From the NCBI RefSeq assembly GCF_023065955.2, contig NW_026623078.1, positions 7,016,199 to 7,080,198 on the forward strand: a stretch of 64,000 nt of DNA, given 5' to 3'. The notes beneath the pieces are model-generated. The model worked only from the letters and a program-made list of their open reading frames with translations. It was not told the origin of the DNA and ran no database searches. Positions 45,956 to 58,261 of the stretch are shown piece after piece. The translations under genes were made by a program, and so were the position numbers. Position 1 is the stretch's first letter. Every line of letters starts with the position of its first letter. The stretch is from Ursus arctos. Its lineage: Eukaryota; Chordata; Mammalia; Carnivora; Ursidae.

Positions 45956-47309
45956 AAGTATACAAGGGACTGGAGCTCAGCAGTAAGGCCTGAGTGCACA
46001 CACAGAGTGCTCTGGTCACCACATCTCCGAGATGGACTCTCAAGAACAGAAAGATCATGATTCAGAATGTGTTTGCTACATACCCTCCTTTAGAGGCAGG
46101 GCTGTAATCAGTTGTTCCCAAATCAGGAGAGACCACGGCACCCTTTATGACTTCATGTAATCTGCCTGAAAAGGTCAATATAGTCATTGTATGGGCTTCA
46201 AATAATTGCTATCCTTGATAATACTACCTTCCAACACTCATCCCCTGTCAGAAGCCTGAAAAGAAACGTATATTGGAACACCACTGGGTTTAGCATTCCC
46301 CTGCTGAAATGAGAGAACAAGGAGAAGGAAGCTGACTCCAGGAGAAAGAAACCGACATATTAATGTCTGCCCTCTATTTGATTCTATAAGCCTCCATAAC
46401 AGCTTTAGGTAAGGTACAGCTCAGATTGTTTTGGTAATGTCCTTTTCACTTTCCTCTAACCCTTTGTTGTATTTTTTCCATATGAAAATGTAATTTAAAA
46501 TAGCTTCCTCCTAATGGAAATTGGTTACACTCTCAACTATATAAGAGAGTCTCCAGCATCAGAACTGTTCTAAATAAATGTTGTTATATGTGGTTTATTT
46601 ATAAATATATTAATAAATATATCTAGTAAAAATAACAGTATTTGACTTAAACTGAGATGTCAGCTGCACCACAAACCACATGGGCCAAGAATAAACCGTG
46701 GAATGACAACTCCATTCTAAACCGTATTACTTATTCAGTCACATGCACCAGATTTCCTGACCCTGACTATGGGGCAGAAGAAAACATCAGGCAGTAAGAG
46801 AGGGACACTTTTCTATAAAGGACACTGACTAACTACATAGAGAAAAAATGTCAGTTATGGACTAGAAACACATTTTCTTCAAGAGGGAATAACCTAAAAC
46901 AGTTCACTTACCTATTTAAAAATGAGAGGGAACAATTACAAAAGCCATTTAATAAAAATAAAGATATGGACAATGAGAAACAGAGAAGACAGCAAGAAAC
47001 AGTGTGCGCATCCAGCACACACACAGGCTTAGAGCAGATTATAGCCTAGCAGCAGTGAGAAAGCTCATGGCGCAAAGCAGTGTGGATGAAAGAGACATAA
47101 CGAAAGATGAAATGAGTCAAACGGGGTTGTCTTGAGCAGGCTCCTGTTTCCTTGGACTGATGGTGTATCCCCGTAACAAGCAAAATCTCTGTTTCCCTGC
47201 TTTTGTATTTAGCAAAGTGGAGTTTCCAGTCTTTGCATTTTTTTAAAAAGCTTTTTCCTCTGGCTACAAGCAAATATTTTCCTAATTGGTTAGTATTAGG
47301 CCATGTTCA
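45956..47309. other. Non-coding DNA, mostly unassigned
   Basis: No gene recognised. A TATATAAG at about 46537 is followed by AATAAA at 46574, which is LTR-like, but no boundaries can be found. Confidence 0.4.
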
Positions 47310-48290
47310 TTAATTGAGACAGTAAATATTTAATAAGCACCTATAAAATACCAGAGAGTGTCCTGGATTCTAGGAATACATTGGTAAGCAAAATAATGTC
47401 TTCCTCTTACATTCATACTGTTGAGACAGAAAATACACACTAAGTAGATAATACAATGCCAGGTAGCGATAGGCACTTTGAAGAAAACTCAAGTGGGACT
47501 GGGAAACAGAATAGCAAAGATGGGCTAAAGTAGGGAAGGCCTCTGTGAGTTTCTGATTTTTACCAGAAATCTGAATGAAGTAACAGATTAAAGCACGTGA
47601 ATACTGGCCAGGTGGACAGAGGGATGTTCCAGGCCTGGATATGGGCCACCCCTGGCATAGTCAAGGATCGGCACAGCTGGAGTGGGCCAGCAGGGGGAAG
47701 AGTGGTAGGAAATGAGGACATGGAGGAAGGCCTCACTGGCCTTCCTAGCTATGGTAAGGAACTGGGCGTTTTAAGTGTATTTAAAAGATTGATAGCAAGT
47801 AGTTGATATGGTCAAATTTTCTAAAAACTGTCATCTAGCTACTATGTGGGTAACAGTCTCTAGGCATATAAAAATGGAAACAGGCAATTTAAGAGGGTTT
47901 TGTAGTAGTCAAAATGAGAATTTCATGGTAGCATGCACCAGGGTGAAAGCTGATAGGAATGCTAAAAACTGTTCAGATTCTGAATGTTTTGAACATGAAC
48001 ATGTTTTGAACAGAGCCCTTGTTGATGTAGAGTATACAGAGGAGTGGAAAGGATGTGACCAAAGTATATAGCCTGAGCAGCTGAGTGAATGGTGGTGCCA
48101 TTTGTGATATGGCGGTGAAGGAAGGATCAGCCAGTTTGAGGGGAGAAGAATCAAAAAGAGTTTAATCATAGGCATGTTCCATTAGATATCAAATGGAGAT
48201 ATTGAGAAAGAAATTGGGTAGATAAATCCAGGTTGCAGAAGAGACTTCATAGCTAGGGAGAGAAAAATCTGGCTTCATATTACATAGATG
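47310..48290 (+). repeat. Ancient interspersed repeat (class not assigned)
   Basis: The order matches a long mammalian repeat known to me by wording but not by name: ATACATTGGTAAGCAAAATAATG, ATGCCAGGTAGCGATAGGCAC, GGGAAGGCCTCTGTGAG, GATGTTCCAGGCCTGG, GGGGGAAGAGTGGTAGGAAATGAG, TTTTGTAGTAGTCAAAATGAG, TTAGATATCAAATGGAGAT. Heavily diverged; open frames inside it are chance. Confidence 0.55.
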
Positions 48291-48709
48291 GTTGGTTTTT
48301 AATCAAGGGGCAAACTGGCAGGTCACTTACAGAGAGAGGATCATTGCAGAAGGAAAAATATCAAGGATTAGGTCCGGTGGGGGGAGGGGGGAGTGGAAAA
48401 CATGTACAGGTCAAATTAGCCAGGAGAAACTCTGACACAGAAGCCTGAGATAATACATAGAGAAAAATGAGAATGACTAGTCTATGCACAGATCTCCAAC
48501 TAATACAATTCAAATCTCAGAATGCTTTCAGTGATATAACACCATAGTTATTTTTACTTTACATGGCAAAATATATATAGAATACCATCATGAGGTACTT
48601 TCCCTGCATGTGATAAATTTCAAATGAGGACTGAAGCCTGTGTACTCTAGTTAGGGTAAATCTCAGTTAAAAGAGAACAGTAGTCTTTAGTCTAAACCTC
48701 ATTCATTCA

Positions 48710-48904
48710 GGGGCACCTGGGTGGCTCAGTTGGTTAAGCATCTGCCTTCAGCTCAAGTCATGATCCCAGGGTCCTGGGATCGAGCCCTGCGTTGGGTTCC
48801 CTGGTCAGTGGGGAGTCTGCTTCTTCCTCTCTCTCTGTGATCTCTCTCACTTTCACTGTTTCTCAAATAAATAAATCTTTAAAAAAAAAGTAAAAAAAAA
48901 TAAG
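48710..48904 (+). mobile_element. CAN-SINE with target-site duplication
   Basis: GGGGCACCTGGGTGGCTCAG head, AAATAAATAAATC tail. CCTCATTCATTCA at 48697-48709 and CCTTATTCATTCA at 48905-48917. Confidence 0.95.
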
Positions 48905-48917
48905 CCTTATTCATTCA

Positions 48918-49481
48918 TACCAATTTCACTTAAAATGTTTATTCAAGGTGACAGAACAAGCAGCTTACTCCTCTTCAGCAACAAATTTTTAACTGCAAAG
49001 AGAACCAAGTTAAAAATAAAGAATGCTTTGAAGAATTGTGCCTATGTCACTAAACCCTGAGAGAAAGTAATATTGCAAATTGTGTGATTTCAGGAGATCT
49101 TTAAAAATAAGAGGGCACACAAATGTCAAAGTGGCCTTGCTGTAAGCAACGGTTGATTTAAAGTTGACGTTCCTGAACTTGGTTGAAAGCCTCTGAATGA
49201 CAAGAAGCATCTATCTTAATTTTATGTAGTGCTGAGGACACACACACAAAAAAGGCAGGGGCTTAATGGCCCTTGATGGGCATGGCAATCATGATGGTAA
49301 GCTGTAACAAGCACGCACACCCCCAAGTTCCTTATTTCCTCCCAATATCACCGGGGCAAATAGTGCTAAATATCTTTAAGTAATCTAAAACCGTGCTGCC
49401 AATTGAAATGTAAAGAAGATTGGAGAACATCTTAAGATGTAGTCATTTGTAACATGGTGATATCTTATTACTGCAATTTGA
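48918..49481. other. Non-coding DNA upstream of the second OR11 gene
   Basis: No repeat recognised. It should hold the intron and 5' exon if the OR is expressed; no strong polypyrimidine-AG acceptor is seen just before 49495. Confidence 0.45.
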
Positions 49482-49494
49482 AGAGGAAAAAAAA

Positions 49495-50462
49495 ATGAAA
49501 ACCCAGTTGAAAATAACCACCCTGACCCTGTGAGTGAATTCATTCTTCTTGGATTCCCTTGTTCCTGGAAGATTCAGATCCTCCTCTTCTCATTCTTCTT
49601 TGCAGTCTATGTCCTGACACTAACTGGAAACCTGTGCATTATCTCTGCAGTGTGGTGGGACACCCATCTCCACGCCCCCATGTACATCCTGCTGGCCAAT
49701 TTTTCCTTCCTGGAGATGTGGTATGTCACTTCTACTGTCCCCAGTATGCTCTCCAACTTGCTCTGTGAGACCAGCACCATCTCCTTCTATGGCTGCTTCC
49801 TCCAGTTCTACTTCTTCTTCTCCATGGGCACCACTGAGACCTTCTTCTTGTCTGCCATGGCCTTTGACAGGTACCTTGCTATCTGCAGGTCCCTGCACTA
49901 CCCCACTGCCATGACTGTTCAGCGCTGCATCAGAATAGGAGCTGGGTGCTGGGTGTGTGGCTTCTCTTGTTTTGTTCTCCCAGTTTACCTGATCTCCCAA
50001 CTTCCTTTTTGTGGTCCCAATACAATTGATCATTTTTTATGTGACCCAGGGCCCCTTATGAAGCTGTCCTGTGTGCCAGCTCCTGCTACTGAGATCATCT
50101 GTGCCATCTTTAACTCAGTCCTCATTTTCTCCACCTTCCTCTTCATTACCAGCTCCTATACTCTGGTGATCAGAGCTGTGCTGAAGGTCCCCTCAGCAGA
50201 AGGCCAACAGAAGGCCTTCTCCACGTGTGGCTCCCATCTTGCTGTAGTGTCCCTGTTCTATGGTTCTATCATGGTGATGTACGTGAGCCCAACGGCAGGC
50301 AATCCAGCAGGGATCCAAAAAATTGTGACTTTATTTTATTCTGTGATGACTCCATTTTTCAATCCCGTCATCTATAGCCTCCGGAATAAAGAGATGAAGA
50401 AGGCCCTGAGAAAACTGTTTAGGATTATGAGATTTGGTCAAAGACAACCTCTCAAGAGCTAG
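49495..50462 (+). CDS. Olfactory receptor family 11, start codon out of frame
   Basis: The receptor frame runs without a stop from 49482 (after TGA at 49479-49481) to TAG at 50460-50462. OR landmarks are complete: VSEFILLGFPCSWK before TM1, TLTGNLC, LHAPMYILLANFSFLE, MAFDRYLAIC, LPFCGPNTIDHFLCDPGPL in ECL2, KAFSTCGSHLAVV and PFFNPVIYSLRNKE. It is about 68% similar by eye to the intact OR11 gene at 25290, with many shared blocks. However, no in-frame ATG exists before TM1. The only ATG in the right place, at 49495, is one base off and stops after 12 codons at TGA (49531-49533). One base lost in the A run after that ATG would explain this. Either a very young pseudogene, a homopolymer sequencing error, or a start on an upstream exon. 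The frame from codon GTG at 49530 encodes 310 residues. Confidence 0.85.
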
Positions 50463-51560
50463 AATCCATATATGTGTAGGACACATAGTGATATAAAATT
50501 ATAGGAAGTTAATGGTCTTAAGTAAATTTGAGAGGCAAATATGTCTCCCATATTCCCTGGAATATTTTTAGAAATGCATCTCAATGAAGCAAATAGCAAA
50601 TAAGATCTTACAAGAACTTGCATCAATCTATAATTTATACTAGGCTTTATTGTATTAATATTCTTGTGTGTCTTGCATGCAAACAGGAAAATGTGAAACA
50701 TTATCAGGACTCTTTGGAGAAAACCAAATATAACCCAGATGTCACCTGGTCAGCTTCTATCTTTTACAGATATAGGTAACTTTGTCTCTGATACCCAGTT
50801 TCTCAGGGATCATATGCCTTAAATACCCACCATTTCCCTACATATATACCATATAAACATGTTCATGTGTGCTTCCTTTCTCCCACCCCTGAATCTACCC
50901 CCTATCTTGTTTTGATCTTATCAGTCTGAATGTGAGACTCACCCCTTCAACATTTTATTCAAAAACAAAGTAATTCCAGTTTTGTGTGGATTTATTAACC
51001 TGACTACAGGTTGGGGTTAGGTAAAGTCATAGGAATGCCCACTGTGCTAGAAAATGCAGTCTATCTTTCATATTATACCTGTTCTGCCTCTTTCTCTTCT
51101 TTCCTCATGCTCTTCCCACCACCCACCAGAAAAACCAGAACATCTTTTCCTTTCTTATTCAGAATACTTGTTTTCTATATGTAGGCCCTTTGCAGTTTTG
51201 GATTGTTCCTCAAACTGGGCTCGTCAAAAAATTTCTTCTCAGCAAATCTAATTCTTAAATAGGATTTTGTGAAAGTAGGATTTTTTTTCTAACTGCTTGC
51301 TCTTTGGGTTGTTTTAAGTTCGTATAACTTACTATATTCCTTATCTTAGTACCATTCAATACAAAAGAATAAATGTACTGAAACAGAGATGAGACCTGGA
51401 AATATGATTACCTGGAAAAAACTTAATGAAATAATAATAATTGATTGTTTAAGTTCTTTATGATTTTTAAAGAATTTTTCTATCTGTGTAGAATGAAAAC
51501 TAACCATGTCGAGAGGATAGTGTGTATAAGTCTGAGGATAGAAATAAGATAGTATAAAAA
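50463..51560. other. Non-coding DNA downstream of the second OR11 gene
   Basis: AT-rich; no named element recognised. May include the 3' UTR of the OR. Confidence 0.45.
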
Positions 51561-51567
51561 AAAGAAA

Positions 51568-51974
51568 TAAAATAGTATGGTTGCTCTTCAACAAATGGTG
51601 CTGGGAAAACTGGACAGCTACATGCAAAAGAACAAAACTGGACCACTTTCTTATACACAAAAAATAAACTCAAGATGGATTAAAGACTTAAATGTGAGAC
51701 CTGAAATCATAAAACTCCTAGAAGAAAACATAGATAGTAATTTGTTTGACATCAGCCCTAGCAACATTTTTTCTAGATAGGGCTCCACAGGCAAGGGAAA
51801 TGAAAGCAAAAATAAACTATTGGGTCTATACCAAAATAAAAAAAAAAAGTTATGCACAGCAAAGGAAACCATCAGCAAAGCTAAAAGGCATCCTAGTGAA
51901 TGGGAGAAAATATTTGTGAATGGTATATCCAATAAGGGGTTAGTATCCAAAAAATATAAAGAACTTATAGAACT

Positions 51975-52026
<52 letters not shown>

Positions 52027-52612
52027 CCAATCTGATTTAAAAATGAGCAGAGGACCTGAATAGATATTTTTCAAAGAAGACGTCCAGATGGCCAAAAGAC
52101 ACATGAAAAGATGCTCAACATCACTCATCATCAGGGAAACGCAGATCAAAACTACAAGGAGTTATATCACCCTACATCTGGCAGAATGGCTAGCATCAAA
52201 CAGAAAAGAAATAACAAGTGTTGGCAAAGATGAAGGGGAAAAAGAACCCTTGTACACTGTTGGTGGGAATGTAATTGGTATAGCTGCTATGGAAAACTAT
52301 GAAAGTTCCTCAAAAAATTAAAAATAGAAATACCAAAGATCCAATAATTCCACTTGACAAACAAAAAAGCAGTAAGGGGACATGCAAAATGGGTAAAGGC
52401 AAGTGAGAGATACAGATTTCTAATTATGGAGTGAATAAGTCACAGGGATAAAACTTACAGCATAGGGAATATAGTCAATAGTAATGCAATAACACTGTAT
52501 GGTAACTGATGGTAGCTACACTGTGGTGAGCAGAGAAGTTGAATCACTATGTTGTACACCTGAAACTAATGTAACATTGTGTATCAACTATACTTCAATA
52601 AAATAATTTTTT
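51568..52612 (+). mobile_element. Old L1 ORF2 C-terminus and 3' end
   Basis: TTCAACAAATGGTGCTGGGA, AACTGGACAGCTACATGCAA to the 3' end TACACCTGAAACTAATGTAAC and CAATAAAATAA. Numerous stops; ORF2 is interrupted by a CA array. Confidence 0.87.
51978..52025 (+). repeat. (CA)24 microsatellite inside L1
   Basis: A perfect CA run grown at the A/C-rich spot of L1 ORF2 (between ACTCAG and TCCAATCTGA). Likely polymorphic. Confidence 0.96.
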
Positions 52613-53113
52613 TTAATTTTATGAAGACATGCAAAAAATTGCTATAAAATGATTACAAATAAGAATGGGAAAAGTGGGGAAATATGACAAAGTATTATTT
52701 TTATATGACCCATTAAAGGACTAGTAGTGTCATTAATAGTATTTTTAATTTTTTCTATATTATTTCATATTTGCCAATTTTTCTTAGATTTTCTAAAATA
52801 GTCATTTTAATTGTATATAATTTCCTAGCACAGTGTATATGTCTAGTAACAAGTCAAAGAGCAAATGTCCTACAGTGGTATACAACTTAAAATGATAAGA
52901 AAAATACCTTTATATAAGTGCAAAACCTATTAAAGGTATTATTTCTAGGATGAGAGCACACTAAAAGAGATATTTTAGGAGAGATTTAGGCAGGTGAGTC
53001 TCAGGCCTTCAAAGTTGTCCCCCTAAAATGATTTCCCTCCCAGGGTTCTAATTATCAGCTCTGTGTGTGGGAAAATGACCTGATCTATGTATTTTGACAA
53101 GCTTAATTTCTTC
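52613..53113. other. Non-coding DNA, no recognised element
   Basis: AT-rich intergenic sequence between an old L1 and a SINE. Confidence 0.45.
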
Positions 53114-53129
53114 AATAGTTGTGTCTTTT

Positions 53130-53374
53130 GGGGCACCTGGGTGGCTCAGTCAGTTAAACAGCTGCCTTATGCTCAGTCATGATCTCAGGGTCCTGGGATT
53201 GAGCCCTATATTGGGCTCCCTGCTCAGTGGAGAGCCTGCTTCTCCCTCTCCCTCAGCCCTCCCCGCCCCACCTCCCCCCAGCCCCTGCTCATACTCTCTC
53301 TCACTCACTGGCTCTCACTCTATTTCAAATAAATAAATAAAATCTTAAAAAAATAAAAAAAATAATAATTAAAA
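53130..53374 (+). mobile_element. CAN-SINE with target-site duplication
   Basis: GGGGCACCTGGGTGGCTCAG head, a long C-rich middle (CCCTCCCCGCCCCACCTCCC) and an AAATAAATAAATAAAATC tail. AATAGTTGTGTCTTT (from 53114) and AATAGTCGTGTCTTT (53375-53389) flank it. Confidence 0.94.
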
Positions 53375-53580
53375 AATAGTCGTGTCTTTAGTTTTCCCCA
53401 TATCCTTCCAGGCTTCCCTATCAATATATCCAGGAATTTTTTTCTGAATTTCCTCTTGAATTTCATCCCCCAACAAAATGTGCCTTAGATTGTCTTTAAG
53501 ATCTTAGGCCCCAAAGAATGGTATTACCAATATTGAAACCACATCCCACCCTGGAAACCAAATTCTGTTCACATTACTCT

Positions 53581-54315
53581 TTTTTTTTTTCTTTCTTTTT
53601 TATGAATGGGTGAATAATTTTGGTTATCTTCTTTTTTATTGTAATATTTTTTTATTATATTATGTTAGTCACCATACAGTATATCCCTGGTTTTTTATGT
53701 AAAGTTCGATGATTCAGTAGTTGCGTATAACACTCAGTGCACCATGCAATACGTGCCCTCCTTGCTACCCATCACGAGCCTAATCCCATTCCCCCACTCC
53801 CCTCCCCTCTGAAGCCCTCAGTTTGTTTCTCAGAATCAATAGTCTCTCATGCTTCATTCCCCCTTCTGATTACCCCCCCTTTCTTTATCCCTTTCTTCTA
53901 CCCATCTTCCTAGTTCTTATGTTCATAGATGAGAGAAACCATATGATAACTGTCTTTCTCTGCTTGACTTATTTCACTTAGAATTATCTCTAATGCAAGT
54001 TGGTACAGCCACTCTGGAAAACAGTGTGGAGGTCCCTTAAAAAGTTAAAAATTGAGTTACCATATGATCCAGCAATTGCACTACCGGGTATTTACCCCAA
54101 AGATACAGACGTAGTGAAGAGAAGGGCCATATGCACCCCAATGTTCATAGCAGCATTGTCCACAATAGCTAAATCATGGAAGGAGCCGAGATGCCCTTCA
54201 ACAGATGACTGGATTAAGAAGCTGTGGTCCATACATACAATGGAATATTACTCAGCTATCAAAAAGAACAATTTCTCAACATTTGCTGCAACATGGACGG
54301 CACTGGAGGAGATAA
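53581..54315 (-). mobile_element. Twin-primed L1 with 5' inversion
   Basis: Minus-oriented L1 3' end at 53653-53990 (3' UTR to the ORF2 codons for [10 protein letters not shown]). It is joined at about 53991 to a plus-oriented piece of immediately preceding L1 sequence (53992-54315, ORF2 residues [12 protein letters not shown] to TALEEIM). The two pieces meet in L1 coordinates with about 8 bp overlap (GAGATAAT). TGTTCACATTACTCT (53566-53580) and TGTTCACATTATTCT (54316-54330) are the target-site duplication. Between the duplication and the L1 3' end, 53601-53646 is non-L1 sequence bounded by two poly-T runs. Confidence 0.94.
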
Positions 54316-54330
54316 TGTTCACATTATTCT

Positions 54331-55204
54331 TATAGAAACTCCTGAAGCCATAAACTTACTACTGACAAAATGTACACTATTTTCCCATCCCAAACACATT
54401 CAAAGGTGCTAAAACCTAATTGTCAGTGTCTATTATTCAGATACCATATGATATCTGAATGATGTATTTTCTCTTTCCCACCATTTTCTTCTTCTCCTTT
54501 GAAATATTCCTGCACTCATTTTTAATATAGTCATCTCCCAAACATTTACTGAGTGTCTCCTATGTGCTAAATAGTGAGCCCTGGTTTGGAGAAATAATGA
54601 AGTGCAAACTACTCACAGCCCTTAGAGATTTAAAGTTGCTAAGAGAATAGATTCTAAGAGTTGTCATCTAAGGAGAAATTTTCTATTTTCTTTAAATTGC
54701 ATCTATGTGAGAGGATGGAGGTTAGCTAAACTTATAGTGGTAATTATTTCACAACAGATGTAAATCAAACCATCATGCTGCACACCTTAAACTTATACAG
54801 TGACCTATGTCAATTATTTCTCAACAAATCGGGAGGAAAAACAGAGTGAGAAGACTCCAGGCAAATAAAGAGGAACCAGAAGAGGGGGACCAAAGGACCC
54901 AGAAACTCTGGGGATTTAGGATGTCAAGACAGCCTTGGAAGCAACTTGGACCTGCAAAGTGCTCTGACTTTACTGCTTCATTTGGTAAAGGGATCCCCAG
55001 CTAGAAAAGAAGGGGAGGAGGTAAGAAATTGACTTCAAACTGCCAAGTTGGAATGAGGTCAACAAGCCGCAAACTTCACAAATATCCTTGCAATTGGCTA
55101 CAAATTTCCATGTTATGATTTGCCCCCCAACCCATCTCTCTGTATTATAACAATGGCAAACAATGAAGAGAGGAGCTCAGTGGGAAAAAAGGAAAACAAA
55201 TGTA
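54331..55204. other. Non-coding DNA with an L1 3' UTR scrap
   Basis: About 54725-54835 (CACACCTTAAACTTATACAGTG, TGTCAATTATTTCTCAACAAA) is an older L1 3' UTR on plus. About 54535-54620 (TTTACTGAGTGTCTCCTATG) is L2-like. The rest is unassigned. Confidence 0.5.
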
Positions 55205-55783
55205 TTTGACAAGCCTTCTATACAGAAAACTATAAAACTTGTTGAAAGAAATTCAAGAAGATATAAATTAATAGGAAGATATGCCAAGTCCATGGATTAT
55301 AAGAATAATTATTCTGTAGATGACAATCAATGTCCCCATTAGAAGCAATCCCAATCAGAATTCCAGCAATAATTTCTGTGCAAATTGACAAGAGGATTCT
55401 AAAGTTATGTGGAAAGGCATTGGGCAAAGACTATCAAGAAGAGTTTGAAGAGAAATAAATTGGGAGGACTTATCTCACTTGATATCAAAACTTATTATAA
55501 AGCTACAATAATTAAGAGAATGTGCTACTGGTACAATAGGTACAAGGAGACAGACAAAATTCATTGAGAATCCAGAAACCAACCCATGCATACATGGACA
55601 CTTAATTTATGATAAAAATAGGACTATACAGCAGGTGTAGAATATAGTTTTGATTAAAAAAAGTCTAAGTCAAATGGATTTTCATGTGGAAAAATGAAAT
55701 TTTACCTCTATGTCACACCATACACAGAAATTATGACCAGGATAATTGCAGCTTTTAAATTTGAAAGTAAGGCATCAACACTT
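55205..55783 (+). mobile_element. Ancient L1 (left part), host of the nested insertion
   Basis: Diverged ORF2: AGAAAACTATAAAACTTGTTG, GGAAGATATGCCAAGTCCATG, GATCAAAACTTATTATAAAGC-type, GGTACAAGGAGACAGACAAA, then CATGTGGAAAAATGAAATTT. It is interrupted at 55783 by a young L1 and resumes at 62231. Confidence 0.82.
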
Positions 55784-56563
55784 TTTTTTCAAATGATTTT
55801 TATTATATTATGTTAGTCACCATACAGTACATCCCCAGATTCCGATATAAAGTTCGATGATTCATTAGTTGCGTATAACACCCAGTGCACCATGCAATAC
55901 GTGCCCTCCTTAATACCCATCACCAGTCTATCCCATTCCCTACCCCTCTCCCCTCTAAGGCCCTCAGTTTGTTGCTCATAGTCCATAGTCTCTCATGTTT
56001 CATTCCCCCTTCTGATTACCCCCCCTTTCTTCCCCTACCGATCATCCTATTTCTTATGTTCCATAGATGAGAGAAATCATATGATATTTCTCTTTCTCTG
56101 CTTGACTTATTTCACTTAGCATTATCTCCTCCAGTGCTGTCCATGTTGCAGCAAATGTTGAGAATTCGTTCTTTCTGATAGCTGAGTAATATTCCATTGT
56201 ATATATGCACCACAACTTCTAGATCCAGTCATCTGTTGAAGAGCATCTCGGCTCCTTCCACGATTTAGCTATTGTGGACAATGCTGCTATGAACATTGGG
56301 GTGCATATGGCCCTTGTCTTTACTACGTCTGTATCGTTGGGGTAAACACTCAGTAGTGCAATGGCTGGGTCATAGGGTAGCTCTATTTTTAACTTTTTAA
56401 GGGACCTCCACACTGTTTTCCAGAGTGACTGTACCAACTTGCATTCCCACCAACAGTGTAGGAGGGATCCCCTTTCTCCACACCCTCTCCAACAATTGTT
56501 GTTTCTTGCCTTGTCTATTTTTGCCATTCTAACTGGCGTAAGGTGGTATCTCAGTGTGGTTTT

Positions 56564-56761
56564 TTTTTTTTTAAGATTTTATTTATTTATTTGACAGAGA
56601 TAGAGACAGCCAGCGAGAGAGGGAACACAAGCAGGGGGAGTGGGAGAGGAAGAAGCAGGCTCATAGTGGAGGAGCCTGACGTGGGGCTCGATCCCGTAAC
56701 GCCGGGATCACGCCCTGAGCCGAAGGCAGACGCTTTAACCGCTGTGCCACCCAGGCGCCCC
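56564..56761 (-). mobile_element. Young CAN-SINE inside L1 ORF2
   Basis: CpG-preserving head (GCCACCCAGGCGCCCC antisense) marks it as young. Exact target-site duplication TCAGTGTGGTTTT at 56551-56563 and 56762-56774. Confidence 0.96.
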
Positions 56762-58261
56762 TCAGTGTGGTTTTGATTTGAATTTCCCTGATGGCTAATG
56801 ATTTTGAACATTTTTTCATGTGTCTCTTAGCCATTTGTCTCTTAGCCATTTGTATGTCATCATTGGAAAAGTGTCTGTTCATATCTTTTGGTCATTTTTT
56901 TATTTGTTTATTTGTTTCTCGTGTATTAAGTTTGAGAAGTTCTTTATAGATCTTGGATACCAGTCTTTTATCTGTAGTGTCATTTGCAAATATATTCTCC
57001 CATTCAGTGGGCTTCCTCTTAGTTTTTTTGACTGTTTCCTTGGCTGTGCAGAAGTTTTGATCTTGATGAAGTCCCATAAGTTTATTTTATCTTTTGTTTC
57101 TCTTGCTTTTGGGGATGTATCATGAAAAAGGTTGCTTTGGCCGATTTCGTAGAGGTTGCTGCCTATGTTCTCCTCTAGAATTTTGATGGATTCCTGTCTC
57201 ACATCGAGGTCTTTCATCCATTTGGAGTTTACTTTTGTGTATGGTGTGAGAGAGTGGTCAAGATTCATTCTTTTGCATGTAGCTGACCAATTTTCCCAGC
57301 ACCATTTATTGAAGAGACTGTCTTTTTTCCACTGGATGTTTTTTCCTGCTTTATCAAAGATTAGTTGCCCAAAGAGCTGAGGGTCCATTTCTGGGTTCTC
57401 TATTCTGTTCCATTGGTCTGTGTGTCTGTTTTTGTGCCAGTACTATGCTGTCTTTGTGATCACAGCTTTGTAGTACAGCTCGAAATCCAGCATTGTGATG
57501 CCCCCAGGTTTGTTTTTCCTTTTCAACAGTTCCATGGCGATTCGGGGTCTTTTCTGGTTCCATACAAATTTAAGGACTATTTGTTCCAGTTCTTTGAAAA
57601 ATTTCCTTGGTATTTTGATCGGGATGGCATTGAAAGTGTAGATTGCTCTGGGTAGCATGGACATTTTAACTATGTTAATTCTTTCTATCCATGAGCATGG
57701 AATATTTTTTCATCTTTTTATGTCTTCCTCAATGTCTTTCAAGAGTGATTTATAGTTTCTAGAATATAGGTCCTTTATGTCTCTGGTTAAGTTAAGTCCA
57801 AGGTAACGTATGCTTTTTCGTGCTATTGTAAATGGGATGGATTCCCTAATTTCTCTCTCTTCAGTCTCATTTTTCGTGTATAGAAATGCAACTGATTTCT
57901 GAGCATTGATTTTGTATCCTGCCACATTACTGAATTGCTCTATAACTTCTAATAGTTTGGGAGTGGATTCTTTTGGGTTTTCCATATAGAGTATCATGTC
58001 ATCTGCAAAGAGAGACATTTTGACTTCTTCCTTGCCAATTTGGATACCTTTCACCCCTTTTTGTTGTCTGAGTGCTATTGCAAGGACTTCTAGTACTATG
58101 TTGAATAATAGTGACGAGAGTGGGCATCCTTGTCGTGTTCCTGATCTTAAGGGAAAGGCTTCTAGCTTTTTTCCCCATTGAGAATAATATTTGCTGTGGG
58201 CTTTTCATAGATGGCTTGATTGAGAATGTACCCTCTATTCCTACACTCTGAAGGGTTTTAA

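Noticed and set aside
46370..46600. Possible second LTR (TATATAAG then AATAAA)
   Set aside because: Signals alone are too common in AT-rich DNA; no boundaries, duplication or second copy seen.
47597..48175. Frames of 69-88 codons
   Set aside because: They lie in an ancient interspersed repeat and lack any recognised domain.
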